Below, piece by piece: positions 5,947 through 11,930 of a DNA stretch of 12,182 bases (positions are counted from its first letter, which is position 1; each line of letters begins with the position of its first letter). The notes under the pieces were generated by a model. It saw only the letters and a program-made list of their open reading frames with translations. It was not told the DNA's origin and ran no database searches. A program made the translations under genes and the position numbers. This DNA comes from an uncultured Bacilli bacterium (GTDB taxonomy: Bacteria > Bacillota_I > Bacilli_A > RF39 > UBA660), in the NCBI GenBank assembly GCA_947626215.1, contig CANQRJ010000031.1, positions 1 to 12,182 of the forward strand, read 5' to 3'.

Positions 5947-6978
5947 TTATTTTCTTTCAATAAACATCGCATCTCCGAATGAGAAAAAGCGATAATCATT
6001 TTTAATAGCCTCTTGATAGGCATTTAATATATATTCTTTTTTAGAAAAAGCACTTACAAGCATAACTAAAGTACTTTTTGGTAAATGAAAATTGGTAATT
6101 AAACAGTCTATAGCTTGAAAATCAAATCCTGGATAAATAAAGATATCTGTATTTCCTTCACATTCGATAAATTGATGATGTTCATGCATGACCGTTTCTA
6201 ATACTCTTGTTGAAGTTGTTCCTACGGCAATAATTCTTCGATGTTCCTTCTTTGCTTGATTTAAAATACGTGCGACCTCATCACTCATTTGATAAAATTC
6301 ACTATGCATTTTATGTTTGGTGACATCACTAACTTCTACAGGTCGAAATGTTCCTAATCCTACATGTAATAAAACCTTAGCAATAATGACTCCCTTTGAT
6401 TCAATTTCTTTTAATAACTCTTTGGTAAAGTGAAGTCCTGCCGTCGGCGCGGCCGCGGATCCAAGAGTTTTGGCATACACCGTTTGATATCGATCTTTTT
6501 CTTTTAACTTCTCATGAATATAAGGTGGTAAAGGCATCTCTCCTAATTGATCTAATATTTCTAAAAAAATGCCTTTATATGAAAACTTGACAGAAACGAT
6601 ACCACTTTCTTTTTTTTGAGTTACTGTTCCAATTAATAAATCATTTCCAAAAGAAATTTTACTTCCTACATGAAGTCTTTTAAAGGGACGAGATAAACAT
6701 TCCCAAGTGTCATTTCCCATCTCTTTTAATAAAAGAAGTTCAATGACTGCCGAAGTATCCATCTTTTTTCCAATTAGTCTTGCAGGAATGACTTTTGTTT
6801 CATTTAATACTAAAACATCACCTGGACGTAAGTAATCGATGAGATCTCTAAAATGCTTATGTTCTATTTCTCCTGTATCGCGATTCATCACAAGAAGTTT
6901 GGAATCACTTCGATTTGGAAGAGGACTCTGTGCGATTAAATGCTCTGGTAACTCGTAATTAAAATCTTCTGTACTCAT
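5947..6978 (-). CDS. queA: S-adenosylmethionine:tRNA ribosyltransferase-isomerase
   Basis: QueA transfers and isomerises the ribosyl part of SAM onto preQ1-tRNA to give epoxyqueuosine, the step after Tgt. The protein has 343 residues (Bacillus has 342). The family blocks are present: FNYELPEHLIAQ at the start, RPGDVLVLNETKVIPARL (51-68), GEMPLPPYI (146-154), GSAAAPTAGLHFT (173-185) and FSFGDAMFI near the end. The ATG at 6978 has GAGG a few nt upstream. It lies 12 nt after the P-loop kinase-like gene and 44 nt before tgt. In many Firmicutes queA directly follows ruvB; here the kinase-like gene is inserted between them. Around 6441-6462 the codons for the conserved AAAPTAG are unusually GC-rich for this genome. 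Confidence 0.97.
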   Translation of the reverse strand: MSTEDFNYELPEHLIAQSPLPNRSDSKLLVMNRDTGEIEHKHFRDLIDYLRPGDVLVLNETKVIPARLIGKKMDTSAVIELLLLKEMGNDTWECLSRPFKRLHVGSKISFGNDLLIGTVTQKKESGIVSVKFSYKGIFLEILDQLGEMPLPPYIHEKLKEKDRYQTVYAKTLGSAAAPTAGLHFTKELLKEIESKGVIIAKVLLHVGLGTFRPVEVSDVTKHKMHSEFYQMSDEVARILNQAKKEHRRIIAVGTTSTRVLETVMHEHHQFIECEGNTDIFIYPGFDFQAIDCLITNFHLPKSTLVMLVSAFSKKEYILNAYQEAIKNDYRFFSFGDAMFIERK

Positions 6979-6990
6979 AAATCCTCTTTT

Positions 6991-7551
6991 CTACTTAATA
7001 TGAAACATGTCATTTATTTTTTGATAAGATGCATGAAAATCATCCATAGACAATTTTAAAACATGAATGTCTTCTTTTTCCAATTCATTTGCTAACTCTA
7101 AATAAGCCATTTGTTGTTTCAGGCTATTTTGAAGACTAAAGGATTGATACTGATGATGTGACTCCCGATCTAATCGTTGTTCATAAAGGTTTGTATTTTC
7201 TAAATATAATACAATCAAATAAATTTCATAATTTAATTTTAAAAACTCTTCCAGTAATTTTTCATATACATCATGAAATACATACTCTTTTAAACCGCAT
7301 CGTGAGTAAATTTCTTCGGTAAAAAAAGTACGATCAAAAATTAAATCCATCGGAATTTCTTCCATACTTTTTAAATATTTTAATAAAGAAAGATACATTT
7401 TTTTACTGATTTCTTTTCCAGATAATCCCTTTTCTTTTTGACCCGATAATCGGTATAAATTAGAACTTCCTATATTTTCTCTTAAATAATTAGCAAGAGT
7501 CGTTTTTCCAGATCCTTGTGGGCCTTCAATTACAATTAAACGATTTTTCAA
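6991..7551 (-). CDS. P-loop kinase, thymidylate/deoxynucleoside-kinase-like
   Basis: The 186-residue cytoplasmic protein starts RLIVIEGPQGSGKTTLA, with a Walker A at 10-17. It has an FDRTFFTEE segment at 72-80, resembling the DR[ST] substrate-site motif of dTMP kinases and deoxynucleoside kinases. An LYLENTN...EQRLDRES block near 116-131 looks like a lid/arginine region. These point to nucleotide or nucleoside phosphorylation, but the exact substrate is not readable. The essential tmk is usually longer (~210 residues) and differs in its DRY motif, so this may be an extra kinase. The start codon is TTG: GGAAGTG (7565-7559) lies 7 nt before it, and no in-frame ATG occurs before Walker A. It sits 15 nt after ruvB and 12 nt before queA, inside the operon. 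Confidence 0.7.
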   Translation of the reverse strand: MKNRLIVIEGPQGSGKTTLANYLRENIGSSNLYRLSGQKEKGLSGKEISKKMYLSLLKYLKSMEEIPMDLIFDRTFFTEEIYSRCGLKEYVFHDVYEKLLEEFLKLNYEIYLIVLYLENTNLYEQRLDRESHHQYQSFSLQNSLKQQMAYLELANELEKEDIHVLKLSMDDFHASYQKINDMFHIK

Positions 7552-7566
7552 AATAATTCACTTCCT

Positions 7567-8571
7567 TTAAAATAATGTTGTCATGTGATCAATTTTTAAG
7601 TGTTGATAAGCTTTTTCTTCGGCGACACGACCTCTTGGGGTTCTTTTTATAAAACCTTCTTGTAATAAAAATGGTTCTACTACGTCTTCTATGGTCGTCA
7701 CTTCTTCTCCAATACTTGTCGCGATAGTCTCTATTCCAACAGGTCCTCCATTAAATTTAGTAATTAAACTGGTTAAATATTCTGTGTCTACGGCATCAAG
7801 TCCATATTCATCAACTTTTAATTTTTTTAAAGATTCTTCCGCAAGTGAAAGAGTAATACAAGAATCCTTTTCTACTAAAGCAAAATCTCTAACTCTTTTA
7901 AATAAACGGTTTGCAATTCGAGGAGTTTTTCTACAACGTTTCGCAATTAACCGAGCCGCATCTTCCATAATAGGCATTTCTAAAACTCGACTAGTTCTTA
8001 ATACGATTTTAAGAAGTTCTTCTTCACTGTAATATTGCAATTTTGATACAATTCCAAATCGGTCTCTTAAAGGACTTGAAATATCTCCCGCTCTTGTAGT
8101 CGCGCCTACTAAAGTAAAAGGTGGTAAATCAATTTTTAAACTTCGACTTTTTCCATCACTATTCAAAACTAAATCTAATTCAAAATCTTCCATCGCCGGA
8201 TATAATATTTCTTCAATATATTTAGGCATTCGATGAATTTCATCAATAAATAAAACATCTCCTGGTTCAAGAGTGGAAAGCACTGCCGCGAGATCCCCAC
8301 TTTTTTCTAAAGAAGGGCCACTTGCCGTTTTAATATTTACTCCAAGTTCATTGGCAATAATATGAGCAAGCGTCGTTTTTCCAAGACCAGGTGGACCATA
8401 TAATAACACATGATCTAACGATTCATTTCGAATTTTACTAGCCTCGATAAAAACACTTAAATTACTTGTAATTTCTTCTTGACCGACATATTCTTTTAAA
8501 CTTTGGGGCCTAATATTCGTCTCAAAATTATCACTTTCTAAGGCATTGCCATCAAAAATATTTTCCTCCAT
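7567..8571 (-). CDS. ruvB: Holliday junction branch-migration ATPase RuvB
   Basis: RuvB is the hexameric AAA+ motor that pulls DNA through the RuvA-bound Holliday junction. The protein has 334 residues, the usual length. The N-terminal linker contains RPQSLKEYVGQ. Walker A is GPPGLGKT (59-66), Walker B is DEIH (110-113) and sensor 1 is GATTRAG (156-162). The arginine finger lies in PLRDRFGI (R169) and the C-terminal winged helix has TPRGR (311-315). All are intact. GGAGGT lies 4 nt before the ATG at 8571, partly overlapping the ruvA stop, so translation is coupled to ruvA. ruvC is not present here, as is usual for Firmicutes, which use RecU. Confidence 0.98.
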   Translation of the reverse strand: MEENIFDGNALESDNFETNIRPQSLKEYVGQEEITSNLSVFIEASKIRNESLDHVLLYGPPGLGKTTLAHIIANELGVNIKTASGPSLEKSGDLAAVLSTLEPGDVLFIDEIHRMPKYIEEILYPAMEDFELDLVLNSDGKSRSLKIDLPPFTLVGATTRAGDISSPLRDRFGIVSKLQYYSEEELLKIVLRTSRVLEMPIMEDAARLIAKRCRKTPRIANRLFKRVRDFALVEKDSCITLSLAEESLKKLKVDEYGLDAVDTEYLTSLITKFNGGPVGIETIATSIGEEVTTIEDVVEPFLLQEGFIKRTPRGRVAEEKAYQHLKIDHMTTLF

Positions 8572-8580
8572 ACAAACCTC

Positions 8581-9135
8581 CTATTTTAATAAAAATTTTA
8601 AAGCATCTTTGACTTGAGTTTCAATTGGTTTTGATGCATCCATATTTGGTAATACTTTTTTAATATCTGCAGTCTTATAACCTAAACCTTCTAAAACACT
8701 AACTAATTCTTCAAAATCACCAGAACTTGAATCATTCGTGGATGTAGCAAGTTTTCCTTTTAAATCCAAAATCATTTGTCTTGCAACTTTATCTCCTACT
8801 TTAGGAAATTTCTTTAAATATAAAATGTTTTCTCGATCAATCGCATCAATAATTCCTGCTACACTTCCTGTCGCAAGCATTGGCATGATAAGTTTAGGTC
8901 CAACTCCCTTTACACTTAAAAGTCTTAAAAATAAATTTTTAGCCTCATTTGTTTTAAAACCATAAAGACTTTCTGAATCTTCCGTAATATGTTGATACAA
9001 ATAAACTTTTTCTTCCGTACCTATATTAAATTCAAAAGGATTCGATACAAAAATAGAATAACCAATACCTCCTACTTCCAAAACAATATAATTGCCACCT
9101 TGCTCTGTTATAGTTCCTTTCATATAATTATACAT
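8581..9135 (-). CDS. ruvA: Holliday junction DNA-binding protein RuvA
   Basis: RuvA tetramers hold the Holliday junction and load RuvB. The protein has 184 residues, slightly short of Bacillus (201). The OB-fold at 1-62 contains MYNYMKGTI and EVGGIGYSIFVSNPF. Two helix-hairpin-helix motifs follow: LLSVKGVGPKLIMPML (72-87) and KKFPKVGDKVARQMI (108-122). After an S/T/D linker, domain III (138-184) has LVSVLEGLGYKTADIKKVL, which contacts RuvB. The frame is open to a GTG at 9147, but the ATG at 9135 is chosen because RuvA proteins begin M-hydrophobic-x-hydrophobic-x-KG. The SD GGTGGTG is modest. It is the first gene of the operon, 62 nt after the pseudopilin gene. A LexA-like box overlaps the likely promoter. 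Confidence 0.95.
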   Translation of the reverse strand: MYNYMKGTITEQGGNYIVLEVGGIGYSIFVSNPFEFNIGTEEKVYLYQHITEDSESLYGFKTNEAKNLFLRLLSVKGVGPKLIMPMLATGSVAGIIDAIDRENILYLKKFPKVGDKVARQMILDLKGKLATSTNDSSSGDFEELVSVLEGLGYKTADIKKVLPNMDASKPIETQVKDALKFLLK

Positions 9136-9162
9136 ACACACCACCACACGTCTTTATTTTAT

Positions 9163-9176
9163 CATACGATTGTTCT
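9163..9176 (-). promoter_or_regulatory. degenerate LexA (SOS) box before ruvA
   Basis: The minus strand reads AGAACAATCGTATG. Against the Bacillus SOS consensus CGAACRNRYGTTYC it agrees at 9 of 13 defined positions: the GAAC half-site is complete and the GTTC half is degraded. It overlaps -10-like TATGAT (9166-9161) and TAAAAT (9161-9156), 28 nt before the ruvA start, where a repressor would act. ruvAB is an SOS operon in Bacillus, so the site is plausible but weak. Confidence 0.3.
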
Positions 9177-9197
9177 AAAGAAAAGGAAAAAATTTTT

Positions 9198-9713
9198 TTA
9201 ACTACGACCTACATAAAAAAATTCAATATCATCTATAATATTTTCTTTTTCCCCAGTTGTTACAGGCAATACAATACGAATAGAAAAATAAGAAGAACAA
9301 TTTAAACCAACAGACGCACTATTACAACCGGTATCTTGAGTTTTCTTTTCTAAACTAATTTTAGAAAGATCAATTTTAGTCGATTCATTTCCTTCTAAAT
9401 TCCAAGTTTGTTCATTATTATAATTGATAGATCGATCATTAAGAGACAAAGTTTTGGTAGAATTATCTTTAAAAGTAAAAGTAATCGTTCTCTTATCTCC
9501 ACTTAATGAAGCATTTTTTAAATCTAAATTCATAAAATCATCTTGAACTTTTTTAATAACTTCGGTTCGAATTAATTGATTTTCTTTAGCAAAGGAAGCA
9601 TGGTCTTCTTCATATTGCATATCGGTTAACAAACGAAATAAAAATAACATAACAACAGATATCAAACTTACACTAATAATAATTTCAATTAAAGTAATTC
9701 CTTTTTTATTCAT
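9198..9713 (-). CDS. pseudopilin with canonical prepilin motif (GspJ/PulJ-like)
   Basis: The 171-residue protein starts MNKKG-ITLIEIIISVSLISVVM, a textbook class III signal: cleavage after G5, Glu at +5, then a ~20-residue hydrophobic helix ending near residue 28. A beta-rich external domain follows, with one Cys pair (C130, C139) and the ending DIEFFYVG, which fits a minor pseudopilin of type II secretion, type IV pilus or Com-type systems. Which system is not shown: no ATPase, platform protein or prepilin peptidase is in the window. The ATG at 9713 is 2 nt after the stop of the upstream pilin gene, with GGTGA as the SD inside that gene, so the pair is co-translated. No clear terminator separates it from ruvA, so read-through is possible. 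Confidence 0.85.
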   Translation of the reverse strand: MNKKGITLIEIIISVSLISVVMLFLFRLLTDMQYEEDHASFAKENQLIRTEVIKKVQDDFMNLDLKNASLSGDKRTITFTFKDNSTKTLSLNDRSINYNNEQTWNLEGNESTKIDLSKISLEKKTQDTGCNSASVGLNCSSYFSIRIVLPVTTGEKENIIDDIEFFYVGRS

Positions 9714-9715
9714 AA

Positions 9716-10357
9716 TTAGTCACCCACCGTCATATTTGCATAATAACTTAAACAAGATGAACCTACCTCTTGACATGCCGTCCCGTCCATTGAAGATGCA
9801 AATTCAAAAATCAAATAATATTGATTTCCTTCTAAATTATCGAGTCCATTTAAATAAATCATTAAAGAGTTATTGGCACAAATAGCATCATAAATTTCAT
9901 TATCACATTGAGTAATACTTGAAATATTTCCAGGAATCATATAGATGTTTTTTATTTTTAAGGTGTTCCATAAATAATCAAAAAAGATTGCTTCTTTAGA
10001 ATAAGAAGAGCCAAAAATATCACTTCTTCCTTGCCATATAATTTCATAACCTGTCTGCTTCTTACAAGAATTGTCTTTCCAACTACATGTGTTATGTTCT
10101 GAACAAGAATTACGATCCAAAAAACCATTACAATTAAGTTCAATATTTTGTTTCAAAATTCTAAAATCAAAACCTTCTAAATATTTTTTTAAATAATAAC
10201 TTTGATAAAGTTTCGCCGTATCATCATATCTAAGATATCTAGATTCTGTATTAGTAGAGTTTACATATAAAGAATAAACGACAATTAATGAAGTAAGTAA
10301 AACACATGTAACAATAATTGTTTCTACAAAAACAAATCCCTTATTACTCTTTTTCAT
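9716..10357 (-). CDS. cysteine-rich pseudopilin with prepilin motif
   Basis: The 213-residue protein starts MKKSNKG-FVFVETIIVTCVLL. Cleavage would be after G7, with Glu at +5 and a hydrophobic helix to about residue 31. The external part carries eight cysteines (76, 85, 91, 98, 151, 160, 195, 202). The first four lie in NCNGFLDRNSCSEHNTCSW...C, a compact PSI-like disulfide knot pattern. The even number suggests four disulfides. The start is the ATG at 10357, because the promoter's predicted start point (~10383) lies downstream of the longer open frame's beginning (10399); AGGG lies 7 nt before this ATG. It is the first gene of a two-gene operon with the next pseudopilin 2 nt downstream. No specific family is recognised, and a minor pilin tip subunit is one possibility. 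Confidence 0.8.
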   Translation of the reverse strand: MKKSNKGFVFVETIIVTCVLLTSLIVVYSLYVNSTNTESRYLRYDDTAKLYQSYYLKKYLEGFDFRILKQNIELNCNGFLDRNSCSEHNTCSWKDNSCKKQTGYEIIWQGRSDIFGSSYSKEAIFFDYLWNTLKIKNIYMIPGNISSITQCDNEIYDAICANNSLMIYLNGLDNLEGNQYYLIFEFASSMDGTACQEVGSSCLSYYANMTVGD

Positions 10358-10389
10358 TAGAAACCCTACTTTCTTTTTATCATACATAT

Positions 10390-10419
10390 ATAATAGCACA
10401 TTTTATGCCCTACTACCAA
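10390..10419 (-). promoter_or_regulatory. promoter of the two-gene pseudopilin operon
   Basis: The minus strand has TTGGTA (10419-10414, 4/6 to the -35 box), an 18-nt spacer and TATTAT (10395-10390, 5/6 to the -10 box). The predicted start near 10383 leaves a leader of about 26 nt before the ATG at 10357. It begins 5 nt after the hydrogenase stop, with no hairpin between, so hydrogenase read-through is also possible. Confidence 0.5.
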
Positions 10420-10423
10420 GTTT

Positions 10424-11827
10424 TTATCTCACTTTTTCATGATGAGAATTTTTATGTAAATATTTTTGAGCAAGCACTCCATTAGGCTTTACTAATAAAT
10501 CTTTGTAAATATTTACAATATCAGGATTTTCAAAAGGAGTATGAATCGGCATACTTTCATCTCTTTGAATTAAACTTTCCATTCTTTTTTGATAAACCAT
10601 TTCTTTATTGAAAGAAAGGCTCTTAGGTTCTCCACCACCACCGATGCAACCTCCCTTACAATTCATAATTTCAATGAATTGATAATCACTCGTATGATTT
10701 TTTACTGCATCTAAAATAGATTTAGCTTTAGATAGTTCTTGAATAACGGCAACTTTAATACTTTTTCCATTTATTGGAAAAGATAATTCTTTAATAGGTT
10801 CAAGAGTATGTAACGAACTAAAATCATAATTTTCTAAATAATGCCCAGTTTCTAAATAATAAAAAGCTCTCAAAAGAGAAGTCATAACTCCACCTGAAAT
10901 TCCAAATAAAGACCCTCCACCACTTCCTTCTTGAAACATTGAAGAAAAGGGTTTTTCTTCTACATTTTTAAAATCAATTTTCTTTTCTTTAATCCATTCC
11001 ACAATTTCGCTTATCGTTAAAACGGCATCTGTCCCCTTTATACTTTCCTCTTGTGTTTCCATTTTCTTTGCCGTACATGGAGTAATAGCAACACTAAAAA
11101 GTTGTGATGGATCTTGATTTATTTTAGCAGAAAAATAATTTTTAATCATTTGACCTTGCATACCAATAGGACTTCTACAAGAAGAGATATTTTCTTTTAA
11201 TTCAGGATAATGTATAGAAGCATATTTTACCCAAGCAGGACAACAAGAAGTAATCATTGGAAATTTTCCATTGTTATGAAATCTTTCTTTAAACTCATAA
11301 GCTTCTTCCATAACAGTTAAATCTGCTCCAAAAGTTGTATCAAAAACATAAGAAAAACCTAATTCATATAAAACTCCCACTAATTTTTCCATAAGAAACG
11401 TACCTGGTGCAAATCCAAAAGCATCTCCAATAGAAACTCTAACGGCAGGAGAAGTATAGCAAAGTAAAATTTTGCCATTTGCCATTGCATCAAGAACTTT
11501 TCTTTTCTCACTTTTTGGTTTTAAAGCATTAGAAGGACATGTCAAAATACATTGTCCGCAAGAAAGACATTGTTCTGTTTGATCGGAAAAAGAAAGTCCT
11601 GTAACTTCTTTACAAGTTTTTTTACATTGACCACAATCAATACATTTAGAATCATCTTTTTCAATTCCTTTATTATCTTCACTAAATTGAATGGCATGAT
11701 AAAACAATTTATCCGTTTTTTCTTCCATATATTCTTTTAAAAAAGCTTTATTGGCATGACACATTGGACAATCAAGAAATTCTTGTTGTTCAATCACAGA
11801 ACCACATATACTACAACGATATTTCAT
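10424..11827 (-). CDS. [FeFe] hydrogenase with rubredoxin-like N-terminal ribbon
   Basis: The 467-residue cytoplasmic enzyme reversibly makes or uses H2 with ferredoxin-type electron transfer. A zinc/iron ribbon at 5-23 (CSIC...CPMC) precedes two [4Fe-4S] motifs, CIDCGQCKKTC (62-72) and CLSCGQCILTCP (87-98). The H-domain follows: L1 TSCCPAW (C195 proton relay, C196 ligand), L2 TPCTAKK (C251) and L3 EIMNCKGGCIGGGGEP (C390, C394). All H-cluster ligands are intact. L2 has Thr where many enzymes have Met (MPC). No N-terminal [2Fe-2S] domain is present, so it fits short group A/B-type enzymes. Group B is my tentative choice. The open frame begins at a TTG at 11863, but AGGAG (11845-11841) lies inside that extension, so the ATG at 11827 is used. 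The maturases HydE, HydF and HydG are not in the window. Confidence 0.93.
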   Translation of the reverse strand: MKYRCSICGSVIEQQEFLDCPMCHANKAFLKEYMEEKTDKLFYHAIQFSEDNKGIEKDDSKCIDCGQCKKTCKEVTGLSFSDQTEQCLSCGQCILTCPSNALKPKSEKRKVLDAMANGKILLCYTSPAVRVSIGDAFGFAPGTFLMEKLVGVLYELGFSYVFDTTFGADLTVMEEAYEFKERFHNNGKFPMITSCCPAWVKYASIHYPELKENISSCRSPIGMQGQMIKNYFSAKINQDPSQLFSVAITPCTAKKMETQEESIKGTDAVLTISEIVEWIKEKKIDFKNVEEKPFSSMFQEGSGGGSLFGISGGVMTSLLRAFYYLETGHYLENYDFSSLHTLEPIKELSFPINGKSIKVAVIQELSKAKSILDAVKNHTSDYQFIEIMNCKGGCIGGGGEPKSLSFNKEMVYQKRMESLIQRDESMPIHTPFENPDIVNIYKDLLVKPNGVLAQKYLHKNSHHEKVR

Positions 11828-11881
11828 AATTTTAAATCTTCTCCTATATTTAAAGTTTATCAAATAATGAGTTTAAAGTCT

Positions 11882-11888
11882 ATAATAC
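11882..11888 (-). promoter_or_regulatory. candidate -10 of the hydrogenase gene
   Basis: TATTAT (11887-11882), preceded by TG, directly follows the T-tract of the upstream terminator. The -35 region is poor (ACTTTT at 17 nt). The leader would be about 48 nt. It contains ACTTTAAA twice on the minus strand (plus-strand positions 11872-11879 and 11849-11856), 23 bp apart, a possible pair of operator half-sites. Confidence 0.35.
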
Positions 11889-11916
11889 AAAAAAGGAATT
11901 ACTTAAAAGTAAATCC
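11889..11916 (-). terminator. rho-independent terminator after the right-edge surface-protein gene
   Basis: On the minus strand GGATTTACTT and AAGTAATTCC (11916-11907 with 11904-11895) form a 10-position stem with one T-T mismatch and a very tight TT loop, so the last pair is probably open. Six T follow. It lies 14 nt after the stop of the gene at the right edge. Confidence 0.75.
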
Positions 11917-11930
11917 AAATTAATCATTTT

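Noticed and set aside
6441..6462. GC-rich stretch containing GCGGCCGC and GGATCC in queA, resembling a cloning linker
   Set aside because: It encodes the conserved QueA residues GSAAAPTAG in frame, and flanking sequence is normal queA. The restriction-site look is a coincidence of Ala/Pro/Gly codons.
9958..10143. 61-codon minus-strand frame within the cysteine-rich pseudopilin gene
   Set aside because: It is a different frame of a gene with a clear prepilin start, promoter and SD; no independent signals.
11825..11863. TTG start at 11863 for the hydrogenase
   Set aside because: The AGGAG site lies inside this extension, and the rubredoxin-like ribbon begins naturally at the ATG at 11827.
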